The position numbers and the translations under genes are program-made. A model generated the notes under the pieces. It had not been told where the DNA came from. It searched no databases and saw only the letters and a program-made list of their open reading frames with translations. Shown piece after piece: positions 19,483-27,916 of a DNA stretch of 64,000 nt. The stretch is taken from positions 1-64,000 of the forward strand of contig JBCDCE010000001.1 in assembly GCA_039182515.1 (NCBI GenBank), written 5' to 3'. The stretch is from JBCDCE01 sp039182515 (GTDB lineage: Bacteria > Pseudomonadota > Alphaproteobacteria > Rhodobacterales > Rhodobacteraceae). Every line of letters begins with the position of its first letter. Positions within the stretch are counted from its first letter, which is position 1.

Positions 19483-19812
19483 ATGCGGCTGTTGATTTTA
19501 ATCCTTTGTTCGATCTGGGCGGGACCGACTTACGCGGATTTCGCCAAGCTCAGTGGCCCTGAGATCGCCCAAACGCTCGCAGACAGCACTTTGCAATACG
19601 AGACGGCCAAACAGCGCTTCTATGCCTCTGGCAAAACGCTCTATGAAAGCTCCGAAGACAGCTGGGGCAATTGGGCTGTGAGAGAGGATCGCTATTGCAG
19701 CCAATGGCCGCCTGGGGAAACCTGGGATTGTTATGATGTGCTCAAAGACGGGGCGCAGATCCGATTTCTGGACGACTACGGCAACGCCAGCGACGGCACG
19801 CGCCTGCCATGA
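19483..19812 (+). CDS. Small exported protein, DUF995-like
   Basis: A 109-residue protein with a signal peptide (about 1-18, ending TYAD). The mature part contains YASGKTLYESSEDSWGNWAV, YCSQWPPGETWDCYDVL and GAQIRFLD, which resembles DUF995-type envelope proteins with one conserved disulfide pair. The role is unknown. It has a good ribosome site (GGGAGGTAGGAG) before ATG 19483 and overlaps the next gene by four bases. Confidence 0.7.
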   Translation: MRLLILILCSIWAGPTYADFAKLSGPEIAQTLADSTLQYETAKQRFYASGKTLYESSEDSWGNWAVREDRYCSQWPPGETWDCYDVLKDGAQIRFLDDYGNASDGTRLP

Positions 19813-20231
19813 AAGCCCTGATCGACTTTTTGGGAGATTGGCGCGTGAGCCGGCTGATCGAGGATGCAAGTGGCGCGCAAACCCGATTTGAAGGGCTGGC
19901 CCGGTTGGATGGGGATGCTCAAGCGGCGGTTTATGAGGAAAAGGGCCAGCTTCAACTGGCCACAGGAACGGCACTACAAGCAGAGCGCCGCTATCACTGG
20001 CGCGAGAGCGGCGAGGGCGTTCAGATCTTTTTTGAGGACAATCGCTTCTTCCATGCTTTGCCCAAAGATGGGTCTCAGGCCGAGCATTTTTGCGATCCCG
20101 ACACCTATGCTTTGACTTATGACTTTGAAGACTGGCCCAATTGGCGCGTGGACTGGCGCGTTGAAGGCCCTAAGAAATCCTACACCGCCCGCACCACCTA
20201 TCGCAGATTGCCAAAGCGCCCGCAGGCTTAA
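19809..20231 (+). CDS. DUF6314 family protein
   Basis: A 140-residue cytosolic protein with the DUF6314 pattern: FLGDWRVSRLIED at the start, then YHWRESGEGVQIFFEDNRFFH, HFCDPDTYALTYDFEDWPNW and the C-terminal VEGPKKSYTARTTYRR. The fold is probably a lipocalin-like beta barrel, but function is not known. Coupled to the preceding exported protein (ATGA overlap), which suggests co-expression. Confidence 0.8.
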   Translation: MKALIDFLGDWRVSRLIEDASGAQTRFEGLARLDGDAQAAVYEEKGQLQLATGTALQAERRYHWRESGEGVQIFFEDNRFFHALPKDGSQAEHFCDPDTYALTYDFEDWPNWRVDWRVEGPKKSYTARTTYRRLPKRPQA

Positions 20232-20313
20232 GCTCTTGTCGGCCTAAGCCCTTGCAGACAAGCGCTAGCTGGGGCACATGCTCCCTCAACGTAAGTGAAA
20301 ATGGAGACGGGAC

Positions 20314-20913
20314 ATGGCAACCGCTTTAAACGACCGCGTGCTAACCGAGGCCTTTGGCGCCAATGAGGGAACCCAAAAACTGGTCAAACAAGTGGCTTTG
20401 GTGCTGCTTGGAATCGTGGCTTTAGCGGTAGCCGCAAAGATCAAAGTGCCCATGTGGCCAGTTCCGATCACACTTGGGACATTCGCAGTCCTGACGATTG
20501 GCGCGGCTTACGGTCCGCGCCTCGGGCTCGCGACGATCCTCGGTTACATGATCGTGGGTGCGCTTGGATATGATGTCTTTGCGGGGTCTTCTGCCGAGAA
20601 ATTCGGCCTTGAGTACATGATGGGCGGCACAGGCGGCTATCTTCTGGGCTACGTGCTTGCAACGCTCGCCTTGGGCTACTTTGCACGCCGCGGTTGGGAC
20701 CGTTCGGTGGTTTGGATGGCTGTTGCCATGCTCATCGGTAACGCTTTGATCTACATTCCTGGCATTGCATGGCTGGGGCAGCTCTATGGCTGGGACAAGC
20801 CTATCTTGGAATGGGGCCTCTGGCCGTTCTTGATCGGTGACGGCATCAAGCTGGCCTTGGCGGCGCTTCTTTTGCCAGCCGCTTGGAAGCTTGTGGGCAA
20901 AGCACGCACGTAA
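20314..20913 (+). CDS. bioY: Biotin transporter BioY
   Basis: Substrate-binding membrane component (S component) of an ECF-type biotin importer, 199 residues and about six helices. Typical features are VPMWPVPITLGTFAVLTIG near residue 46 and GGTGGYLLGYVLA near residue 104, followed by GWDKPILEWGLWPFLIGDGIKLALAALLLP. No bioM/bioN ATPase or permease genes adjoin it, so it acts alone or with a module elsewhere. No riboswitch is visible upstream. Confidence 0.95.
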   Translation: MATALNDRVLTEAFGANEGTQKLVKQVALVLLGIVALAVAAKIKVPMWPVPITLGTFAVLTIGAAYGPRLGLATILGYMIVGALGYDVFAGSSAEKFGLEYMMGGTGGYLLGYVLATLALGYFARRGWDRSVVWMAVAMLIGNALIYIPGIAWLGQLYGWDKPILEWGLWPFLIGDGIKLALAALLLPAAWKLVGKART

Positions 20914-20931
20914 ATCTCTGCGCAGCGCAAC

Positions 20932-20962
20932 GAAAAAAGGCGCTTTCGAGCGCCTTTTTTTA
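20932..20962. terminator. Bidirectional terminator between bioY and the phosphatase-like gene
   Basis: AAAAAAGGCGCT-TTCG-AGCGCCTTTTTTT: an 8-bp perfect stem with a stable TTCG tetraloop, an A-run on one side and a T-run on the other. It can terminate both convergent genes. Confidence 0.93.
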
Positions 20963-21898
20963 TTTGTAGTTCACCTCTGCAACAAGGCTTTTATGGTCAG
21001 ACCCAGTGAGCCCAAGGCGCGTCACCCGGCCTGTTTGGGCAAGCACCATATCGATGCGTAATCCAACCTGCGTCAGCCTCTCTTTCAGACTTTCACCTGG
21101 TGCTTTCACACTGCCCGGGTAAAATCCGCGCTCAAGCAAAGTCGCCGCATTGATCCGCAGGGTTGGGCCTAATGGTCCAACAACGCGGGTGCCGGTTGCG
21201 CGGGCCATGCGCGTCACGGAATGCGCCCAACTGAGATTGTTGAAATCCCCCACCATAACCTTGGGGCCTTCTAGGGATGTCAGCAGGTCTTCATTGGCCC
21301 GCACCCGTGGCAATTGCTGCCTGGGGTAGGGCCAGGGGAGATGCACCGCCACGATCCAAACTGGCCCCGCAGAGCCCTCAATCTGCAGAGCTGCAAAGGC
21401 TTTTCTGTCGGAACATTCAGGTTGGGCATTCGTCGGTGGCAGTTTAGAAAGAACGCCAACCCCCGAACGATGATCAAACTGACAAATATGTTGGTGCGGG
21501 TAACTCTTTGAGAGAAGATCTAAAATCTGTCGGTTTCCTTGGGATATTTCTTGCAGGGTTACAACATCCATATCGGCTTCAAGTATTTGCTCTGCGAGGT
21601 CCTCAATCTGCGTGTTGCCATACCAAAGGTTCTTCTGAAACAGCGTGATTTGTGGTGTCCCTTGGCTTTGGTTCAGGACTGGCAAGAGCCAAAATCCAAA
21701 GGTTAACAAAGCCGCAAGCCCCGCCCCTAAACGCCACAGGCTGGGCGCAAATGGGAGCAGTGCACAAAGGGCCATGAGCGCACTGAGCGGGACGCGAAAA
21801 AGCGCGAGGCTGTCTAATGAGGGATGTAGCGCGCCCAAATAGCCCGCCAGCACCAAAACGCCCAAAACCCCAATCGCTACGCGCACAATCGCTTGCAT
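20960..21898 (-). CDS. Endonuclease/exonuclease/phosphatase family membrane protein
   Basis: A 312-residue protein with two to three N-terminal membrane helices (about 4-75) followed by an EEP-fold metal-dependent phosphohydrolase domain. Key elements: LFQKNLWYGN, catalytic Glu in VVTLQEIS, AVHLPWPYP, VGDFNNLSW and the C-terminal GSDHKSLVAEV with the catalytic His. Relatives include YafD-like and sphingomyelinase-like proteins; the substrate cannot be assigned. Confidence 0.85.
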   Translation of the reverse strand: MQAIVRVAIGVLGVLVLAGYLGALHPSLDSLALFRVPLSALMALCALLPFAPSLWRLGAGLAALLTFGFWLLPVLNQSQGTPQITLFQKNLWYGNTQIEDLAEQILEADMDVVTLQEISQGNRQILDLLSKSYPHQHICQFDHRSGVGVLSKLPPTNAQPECSDRKAFAALQIEGSAGPVWIVAVHLPWPYPRQQLPRVRANEDLLTSLEGPKVMVGDFNNLSWAHSVTRMARATGTRVVGPLGPTLRINAATLLERGFYPGSVKAPGESLKERLTQVGLRIDMVLAQTGRVTRLGLTGSDHKSLVAEVNYK

Positions 21899-21936
21899 GT
21901 TACCCTTTACTCTTGGCCTCGCCGACGGGCCTTAGC

Positions 21937-23154
21937 CTAGGTCGCGCTGAGCACCGTCTCAATATGGCTCGATTGTTCTAAGGTTTTATGCACAGGGCAT
22001 TTATCTGCAATCTCTAAAAGCCGCTTGCGCTGGTCCTGATCAAGCGGGCCGGTGAGATGGATGTCGCGCCGAAAGCTGTCGATCTTTGTGGGATTGGCCG
22101 TGTCGCTGTCTTGGGCATGCACTTTGTTGTGGCTCACATCGACACTCACATGCTTGAGCGGCCAGCCTTTGCGGCGCGCATACATACGGATTGTCATCGA
22201 GGTGCAAGCCCCCAGCCCAGCAGCCAGAAACCCATAGGGTGACATGCCTTGGTTTGTGCCCCCGTAGGCCAGCGGCTCGTCGGCCAGGGCATGGTGATGG
22301 GGGCCGGATTGAATGTCTTGCAAAAAGCCCTTGGGATCGGCTTCGCGCACGCGTGTGATGCCTTCAGGCACGCCAATTGGCGGCGCGGGTGCATGCAAAT
22401 CGAGATAGCGTGTGGCCCAGGCCGCAATCACATCAGCGGCATATTCTGCATCTTTTGTGCCTGTTATGAGGTGGTCTGCTTTGTCCAAGGTGACAAAGCT
22501 CTTGGGGTGCTTGGCAGCGAGAAAGATCTCCGCTGCATTGTCGATGCTGACGGTTGCATCCAAAGGCGCATGCATGACCAAGAGCGCTGCATTCAATTTG
22601 GTGATGGCTGGCGTGAGCGCGCCTTTGGACACGTCCTCCAAAAACTGCTTGCCGATTTTAAAGGGTCGGCCCCCCAAAGACACTTCTGCGATCCCTTTCG
22701 AGAGGATCTCGGGCAGGGCATCCGCGAAGTTATGTGTGACATGTTCTGGATCGAAAGGAGCTCCAAGGGTCACCACACCTTTGAGATCTGGAAGGCTTGA
22801 TGCGGCTTTGAGCACTGCAGCGCCGCCAAGCGAATGCCCGATCAAAAGGCTTGGGGCCATGCCCTTGGCCTCAAGATATGCGCAGGCTGCCAAAAGATCT
22901 GCCACGTTTGAGGTGAAGTTGGTGTTCTCAAACTCACCTTCCGAATGGCCAAGCCCCGTAAAGTCAAAGCGCAACACGGCGATCCCCATGCTCGCCAAGC
23001 GGCCTGCAATGCGGCGGGCTGCGGGAATGTCTTTGGAACAGGTAAAGCAATGGGCAAAAAGCGCTGTCGCGAGATGTGGCCCTTCGGGTAAATCAAGCCG
23101 GGCCGCCAGCATTTGGCCATCATGGCCGGGGAAGGTGAGACGCTCTGTGGGCAT
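21937..23154 (-). CDS. Bifunctional alpha/beta hydrolase-OsmC fusion protein
   Basis: A 405-residue protein with two domains. Residues about 1-245 are an alpha/beta hydrolase with nucleophile elbow GHSLGG (near 108) and FDFTGLGHSEGE upstream. From about residue 270 there is an OsmC/Ohr-type domain: GLGACTSMTIRMYARRKGWP carries one reactive Cys and CPVHKTLEQ the other, the pair used to reduce organic hydroperoxides. The fusion is a known architecture. ATG 23154 (MPTERLTFPGHDG) was preferred to an upstream start at 23244 because the added 30 residues are not family-like. Confidence 0.88.
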   Translation of the reverse strand: MPTERLTFPGHDGQMLAARLDLPEGPHLATALFAHCFTCSKDIPAARRIAGRLASMGIAVLRFDFTGLGHSEGEFENTNFTSNVADLLAACAYLEAKGMAPSLLIGHSLGGAAVLKAASSLPDLKGVVTLGAPFDPEHVTHNFADALPEILSKGIAEVSLGGRPFKIGKQFLEDVSKGALTPAITKLNAALLVMHAPLDATVSIDNAAEIFLAAKHPKSFVTLDKADHLITGTKDAEYAADVIAAWATRYLDLHAPAPPIGVPEGITRVREADPKGFLQDIQSGPHHHALADEPLAYGGTNQGMSPYGFLAAGLGACTSMTIRMYARRKGWPLKHVSVDVSHNKVHAQDSDTANPTKIDSFRRDIHLTGPLDQDQRKRLLEIADKCPVHKTLEQSSHIETVLSAT

Positions 23155-23277
23155 GGGAATGGGTCCTTTGTGATGCCCCAAACTTGGTCCGATAGAGCCC
23201 AGCCCGCAACCTATGTGACAGCCAATGCACCAAGTGGTGATCAAATGGGATGTTCCAAAAGCAATGAGGCTCCGCCC

Positions 23278-23312
23278 ACAAAAAAAGCGCCCTCCAAGTG
23301 AAGAGCGCTTTT
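23278..23312 (-). terminator. Terminator of the VPLPA-CTERM gene
   Basis: AAAAAAGCGC at 23281-23290 and GCGCTTTT at about 23305-23312 pair around a loop. On the minus strand the stem is followed by a run of Ts, placing it 20 bp after the stop at 23335. Confidence 0.75.
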
Positions 23313-23334
23313 CCCAGTATATTAAGCTTTGGTC

Positions 23335-24006
23335 TTAAGCGCTTTTGCGGCGCAGGAGGCCGAGCCCCAAAACACCCATGCCGAGCAGAGCAGCCGGGGC
23401 GGGCAGCGGTACCGGGGCAATGTTTGCGGTGGTTACGCGCAAGACCGACGGGTTGCCGTTGGCCGCTGCATAGATCACCCGGAAGGTGCCGCCGTCAAAG
23501 GCACCAGGGCCTGTGGTGCGCACACCCGTTGGGTTGGTGTAGGCCAAGATTTCTGAACCATCATCAAAGATCGCGATGCCATCGTCGTGTTGCGCGGTGA
23601 CATCAAAGCTTTGATTGATCACACGCTCAAACGTTAGAATGGTCGTCGTTTGAAAATGCGGTGTGCTCAAGCGCAGGTTCGCGATATCCGTATCCAAGCC
23701 GGATACGGTGCCGGACGCCGTGGCAAAGAAATCACCAATCGACTCGAGATCTTCGTCTGTTGGGTTTGGAACCGCGAAGTTCAACGGCCCAGAATAAACG
23801 AAATTATCGAGCACGTCTGCCGCATCGATGTTGGCTTGCGTCGCGGCCGCATTGCTGGCATGACCATGAGCGTTGAAGTTCGAAACCGTGACATTGAACA
23901 CGCCCGTCAGGAAGTTACCGGTGATAGGGGACACGGACGTGGCGTTTGCCGCACCGACCGTGGCGAAAGCTGCCAAGGCAGCAAAACCAATCGTACGTAA
24001 GGTCAT
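23335..24006 (-). CDS. VPLPA-CTERM sorting domain protein
   Basis: A 223-residue secreted protein. The signal peptide is about 1-22 (ending ANATS). The middle is a beta-rich domain with FDVTAQHDDGIAIFDDGSEIL, similar to PA14-like ectodomains. The C-terminus is VPLPAPAALLGMG plus a hydrophobic helix and RRKSA: the VPLPA-CTERM signal, the Rhodobacteraceae counterpart of PEP-CTERM that is processed by a dedicated exosortase. No exosortase gene lies in this window. ATG 24006 starts the signal peptide. Confidence 0.9.
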   Translation of the reverse strand: MTLRTIGFAALAAFATVGAANATSVSPITGNFLTGVFNVTVSNFNAHGHASNAAATQANIDAADVLDNFVYSGPLNFAVPNPTDEDLESIGDFFATASGTVSGLDTDIANLRLSTPHFQTTTILTFERVINQSFDVTAQHDDGIAIFDDGSEILAYTNPTGVRTTGPGAFDGGTFRVIYAAANGNPSVLRVTTANIAPVPLPAPAALLGMGVLGLGLLRRKSA

Positions 24007-24244
24007 TCTCTTATCCTGTTTAACGGAAGGCTTTCGCCCTCTAACTCTTATGTGTGCAGGTGAGAATTTAGGGGTTTGGCGCACCAATGGCCACAAATCT
24101 GCCAAATTATTGCCGAAAAAACGCCAAAAAATCTGAGCTTTATAGCGCGTTTTGGATACAATTATGCTGTTCGTTGCACATTGTTTCCATGCGCAAAGAT
24201 CATTGCAAAATTCGTTGGAATTTAGTGAGGGGGCGTTGCAGCGC

Positions 24245-25588
24245 CTAAGCCAGGCCCATCAAGTGCGCATCAAATGGATAGACGGTGAGATTTTCATAGC
24301 CGTCTTCCGTGATCACAACCTGATCCTCGAGCTTGATCGAGAAATCTCCGCCGACCTCGCCCACAAGCGCCTCCACGCAGAGGGTCATGCCGGGCTCGAG
24401 CTCATAGTCAAAGGCCCCGTCGACCATTTTGTCAGGGTAGGCCACGAGCGGCCACTCGTCACACAGGCCCACGCCATGCATCAAACAGCCATACTTTTGC
24501 TTTTGGTATTTGTCGTGCAACACATGCGTGTTCCGGCTGAGCTCTTGAATGTTTATACCCGGTTTCAACATCTCCATATTCGTCATGATGTGCTCATGGG
24601 CATGGGTGAACGCCTCGACCATATCCGGGCGCGGCGCGCGGTCGCCGATCCACCAAGTTCGAGAGATGTCTGAGCAAATACCATAGGCACCCACAAGATC
24701 GGTATCAAAGGCGACGATCTCATTGTTTTGCACAATACGGGGCCCACATTCTTGGAACCACGGGTTGCTGCGCGGGCCGGACGCCAAAAGACGCGTTTCA
24801 ATCCATTCTCCACCGCGTTTGATATTTTCAGCGTGCAAAACGGCCCAAATATCGTCTTCACTCACGTTTCCTTGTGGCACATGTGTCCGCGCAAAATCTT
24901 CCATGGCATGGCAAGCGGACTCGCAGGCATGCATCGCGCAGCGCATCGCTTTGATCTCATCTGGGCCCTTAATCGAGCGGGACTTCTCAGTCACTTCCTC
25001 ACCTTCGATGATCTCAAATCCCTGCGCTTCAAGCGCGCGCAGCCCATGCAACATGATCTTGTCGACGGCGAGGCGTTTGTTTTTGCCTGCATGCTCTTCG
25101 CAAAGCACACGCACCTCGTTGGAGAACTTATCTGCGGCAATATCGATCTTATCCCCGCGATCAAAATAAAAGAGATCGGCCCCAGACCGCGCTTCGCGCA
25201 CCAAGGGGTTGAAGGACGATAAGAAAGGCGAATTCTTATAATCCCAGATCACCATGTAGCCATCGGCGCAAACAAGCACAGCGCGGAACGGATTGTGTGT
25301 GTTCCACAATTGCATATTGGTGCTGTCGGTCGCGTAGCGGATGTTGAGCGGGTCAAACATCAAAAGCCCCGCGAGATCGCGCGCTTGAATATGGTGTGTC
25401 AGCCGTTCCCAGCGAAAGCGCCGCATGGCTTGCAGATGGGGCAACTCTAAGCCCGCGGCCTCCCATTCGCGGTAGGCCAGTTGCGTTGGGCCAATTTCAA
25501 TCCGGTCCGCGTCGTTTGGAGTGTTGTCGCCAAGCAAAGCGCCGCGCGTTGGGTCGATCTTGCGCCGATCACTGTAGTGCTGGTTCAT
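24245..25588 (-). CDS. dddP: DMSP lyase DddP
   Basis: Cleaves dimethylsulfoniopropionate to dimethyl sulfide and acrylate in the cytoplasm. 447 residues, an M24 (creatinase-like) fold repurposed as a lyase. The metal ligands fall exactly where they do in characterised DddP: Asp295 and Asp297 (AFDTDLVG), Asp307 (CSDISR), His371 (LMHGVGL), Glu406 (CVEALVGE) and Glu421 (IKLEDQV). The N-terminus MNQHYSDRRKIDPTRGA also matches roseobacter DddP, fixing ATG 25588. It is divergent from a DUF3445 gene across only 87 bp. Confidence 0.95.
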   Translation of the reverse strand: MNQHYSDRRKIDPTRGALLGDNTPNDADRIEIGPTQLAYREWEAAGLELPHLQAMRRFRWERLTHHIQARDLAGLLMFDPLNIRYATDSTNMQLWNTHNPFRAVLVCADGYMVIWDYKNSPFLSSFNPLVREARSGADLFYFDRGDKIDIAADKFSNEVRVLCEEHAGKNKRLAVDKIMLHGLRALEAQGFEIIEGEEVTEKSRSIKGPDEIKAMRCAMHACESACHAMEDFARTHVPQGNVSEDDIWAVLHAENIKRGGEWIETRLLASGPRSNPWFQECGPRIVQNNEIVAFDTDLVGAYGICSDISRTWWIGDRAPRPDMVEAFTHAHEHIMTNMEMLKPGINIQELSRNTHVLHDKYQKQKYGCLMHGVGLCDEWPLVAYPDKMVDGAFDYELEPGMTLCVEALVGEVGGDFSIKLEDQVVITEDGYENLTVYPFDAHLMGLA

Positions 25589-25675
25589 GGCTGGCCTCCT
25601 CACTGACTTTCCGTAAAAGTCTGCAAAGGCCAGACGAGGCTGTCGGGCCTGAAACCGACTTGGAAAATGCCGTAA

Positions 25676-26458
25676 ATGAGCCATTCAGATTGGTCATCTT
25701 ACACCCATTTGATCCCTTGGGTCGAAGCTGCCGGGCGCCCTTTGCCGGGTATTCAGCCTTTGGGGCAGAGCCCGCTGTTTTTGATCGGTGAGGATTACGC
25801 AGACCAGATGCATACCAAACGCGCGCTCATCTCTGAGCGCAAAAGCTTGGTTCTGGCGCAGGCTGCAACCTTGGGTGAAAGCACTTTGGCGGCCGTCTAC
25901 AATTTTGCTCTGTCCACGATTTTGACGCAGCCTGGTTTTGAAAGGAACGAGGGTGATAGGCTCACCTGCCCAGATGGGGTTCATGTAAAGCTGGACCCAG
26001 CCAAGCCTCTGGAAACACTCGGGAACTGCATTCAAGAAGACATCTGTGTGATGGAAAAGCGAGACACCCGTCATGTTCTGACCGCAGCGCTTTTGACCTT
26101 TCCCGCAGGGTGGCGGCTCAGCGAGAAGATTGGCAAACCGCTGGATCGGATCCATGCCCCGGTGAGAGAATATCCCGAAATAGCGCGGCGCGTGCAGCGC
26201 CTCTTTGATGGCGTACAAGAGGGTCGTCCGCTATGGAGGGCCAACGCACTTTGGTACGCACACAACACGCTTTACGCGCCTTTGGGCGAAGACACGCCAC
26301 GCGCCCCTTCACCTGAGGGGCAAGGGTGGTTGCGGTCTGAGCGGCAAGTGATTGCGCGCGTTCCAGGCTCGCAGGCGGTGGTGTTTATCATTCGTACAAT
26401 GATCTGTGCAGGCGCAGACGCGCGGGTAGATCAGCGCGTTTCGCAGGAGCAGGTTTAG
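25676..26458 (+). CDS. DUF3445 protein (haem-dependent oxidative N-demethylase family)
   Basis: A 260-residue protein of DUF3445, a family that includes the haem-dependent dimethylamine monooxygenase catalytic subunit. Family features: IGEDYADQMHTKRALI, an EDICVME segment, AALLTFPAGWRLSEKIGKPLDRIHAPV and the His/Arg-rich C-terminal part with WLRSERQVIARVP and VVFIIRT. The C-terminus is shorter than I expect for the family. Divergent from dddP, with a shared 87-bp spacer. Its substrate is unproven; methylated amines are plausible in a DMSP user. Confidence 0.8.
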   Translation: MSHSDWSSYTHLIPWVEAAGRPLPGIQPLGQSPLFLIGEDYADQMHTKRALISERKSLVLAQAATLGESTLAAVYNFALSTILTQPGFERNEGDRLTCPDGVHVKLDPAKPLETLGNCIQEDICVMEKRDTRHVLTAALLTFPAGWRLSEKIGKPLDRIHAPVREYPEIARRVQRLFDGVQEGRPLWRANALWYAHNTLYAPLGEDTPRAPSPEGQGWLRSERQVIARVPGSQAVVFIIRTMICAGADARVDQRVSQEQV

Positions 26459-26604
26459 GCGATGTTGGCTGGGCGCTGAAAGAAGCTTGCAATGGCCAAG
26501 CCGGATCCCATCGACAAAGACACAGACCCACCCCAACCACGTTTTTGAACGTCGAGCCGGGGAAATGCGCGCGCAGCGCGGGGGAAGGTGACATAAGTAA
26601 CCAT
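26455..26604 (-). CDS. Possible 49-residue protein
   Basis: An open frame from ATG 26604 to 26455 overlapping the end of the DUF3445 gene by four bases. The end, GWGGSVSLSMGSGLAIASFFQRPANIA, is membrane-helix-like and the frame keeps alphaproteobacterial codon use. No ribosome site is evident, so this may be chance. Confidence 0.2.
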   Translation of the reverse strand: MVTYVTFPRAARAFPRLDVQKRGWGGSVSLSMGSGLAIASFFQRPANIA

Positions 26605-26733
26605 CCGTTAAGCGTCTGAGAAAACCTTGCCGATCCTAAGGCTGGGAAAAGGCGGTTTTTTGAATATTTTGAGGCACTGTTCGCAATTTGGCGTCTAATG
26701 CGCTCCTTCCGGTCGCTTCGTTTAGAAAATAGA

Positions 26734-26760
26734 AAGGCCACCGTACGGTGGTTGTTTTTA
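26734..26760 (+). terminator. Terminator-like palindrome
   Basis: CCACCGTACGGTGG is a perfect 14-bp palindrome at about 26738-26752, followed by TTGTTTTT. The stem and T-run fit an intrinsic terminator reading plus-strand, roughly 280 nt after the DUF3445 stop. Confidence 0.65.
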
Positions 26761-26782
26761 CAAAATGTCAGAAAAAACGCAT

Positions 26783-26811
26783 TTTATATCATAAAAACAA
26801 GTGCTTATAAT
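26783..26811 (+). promoter_or_regulatory. Possible sigma-70-type promoter
   Basis: A consensus -10 TATAAT at 26806-26811 with a weak -35-like TTTTAT near 26782-26787. It lies right before the ACGTATGC repeats, which would then cover the first transcribed bases. Confidence 0.3.
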
Positions 26812-26820
26812 CTGCACGGA

Positions 26821-26862
26821 ACGTATGCATCACGTATGCCGTTACGTATGCGTGAGGTATGC
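26821..26862. repeat. Four phased ACGTATGC-type direct repeats
   Basis: ACGTATGC begins at 26821, 26832 and 26844, and a variant AGGTATGC begins at 26855. Start-to-start spacing is 11, 12 and 11 bp, about one helical turn, so all copies face the same side of the DNA. This is the pattern of a cooperative binding site; the protein is unknown. Confidence 0.8.
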
Positions 26863-27214
26863 CAAAGCCGCTTTTTGAAACCTTTTGTTAAGAGACGCCT
26901 CTATCTGTTCACAAAACCTTTTCCAAAAAGTTGAGGCCGGCAAACCCACTTTCTCACAGCAAAGCCAATGCTTTGGCGCCAGGAAAACCTTCTGTGTACC
27001 TAACAAGATACCAAGGTCTTTTAAGCTGCTATCACCTGCGGATGTGTGGTTCAGCCTGTCCGAACGGGTCCTCATAAACCGGCAAAAACGAGCGTTCTTT
27101 GGTCTTATTTTCGCTCTCTCGGCCTGCGATCCATAACCTATTGGAAAACGGCGCGTTTGGTTTAATGCGCTAAAAATCACGCGAAAGCCCGCAGTACGCC
27201 AAGAGAGCCAGAAC

Positions 27215-27916
27215 ATGCGTCGACCGTTCAAACGCGAGAGATTTCTAGTTGCGAGTATGCTCTTTGCGTCTGCGTTGTCCGGATGCGCGCCTAACGAAAC
27301 AACCTTCAACCAAAAACTGACGCTGCATTTCACAACACCGGAAGGCCCGAAGGCGTTTTCCTCTGTAACGACAATACGGTGCACGGCAGGGTATGCTTTG
27401 GATGTTAATAGGACGAAGGTGACATGCCGCGAAAATGGTGAGGCAGTGGTGGCAAGCCTTGGCGGAAGCTATTTGTTTGCAGCTCTATCTGGCGTTGCCC
27501 TGGGCTACGACAGGGCCTTTCAAAGCTTGCGCCAAGACCAACCGATGAAAGAAAAGAAATTCTGGAGGTTGATTGAGCGGGCAAAAGGGCGTCGGTTCGA
27601 CATACCTGAAGAAAACTACCCCAGTTTTTTTGCCTTTGAGGACGTATCTGTTCCAGCCTCCATTGCCCAGATTGCGCCCGAAGACATATCAAGCCGCTTT
27701 GGGCCAGGCTTTTCGCTCGATAAAATGAGCCTCACACTTGTCGAGGAAGACCCGAGCAGATCAATTGCCGACATTCTCCCATGGCTTGATGAATACCAAA
27801 CGAACCAGTTTCGGCTGAATGGGGAGAGGTGCGCGGCCTGCCCAAAGGACAGCTCATTGCCCGCGCGTGTCGGTCCCGGGCAGTTTCGAGTTGAAACCTT
27901 CATACTTCCTGACTGA
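27215..27916 (+). CDS. Predicted lipoprotein of unknown function
   Basis: A 233-residue protein with a lipobox LSGC at about 22-25 (ASALSGCAPNE) after a short signal peptide, so probably membrane-anchored by lipidation. The mature part holds CTAGYALDVNRTKVTC and a C-terminal CAACPKD; no family is recognised. Weak ribosome site AGAGAG before ATG 27215. It belongs to the accessory stretch and has no operon partner. Confidence 0.65.
   Translation: MRRPFKRERFLVASMLFASALSGCAPNETTFNQKLTLHFTTPEGPKAFSSVTTIRCTAGYALDVNRTKVTCRENGEAVVASLGGSYLFAALSGVALGYDRAFQSLRQDQPMKEKKFWRLIERAKGRRFDIPEENYPSFFAFEDVSVPASIAQIAPEDISSRFGPGFSLDKMSLTLVEEDPSRSIADILPWLDEYQTNQFRLNGERCAACPKDSSLPARVGPGQFRVETFILPD

Larger units (their letters stand above)
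26605..27214. other. Long AT-rich spacer
   Basis: Between the DUF3445 gene and the lipoprotein gene I find no supported gene over about 600 bp. What it does hold is a terminator-like palindrome at 26734-26760, a possible promoter near 26783-26811, and four phased ACGTATGC-type repeats at 26821-26862. Several open frames here lack starts and family resemblance. Confidence 0.6.

Noticed and set aside
26842..27384. 180-residue minus-strand open frame in the accessory spacer
   Set aside because: No ribosome site, no recognisable domain, and it overlaps the start of the lipoprotein gene in the opposite direction.
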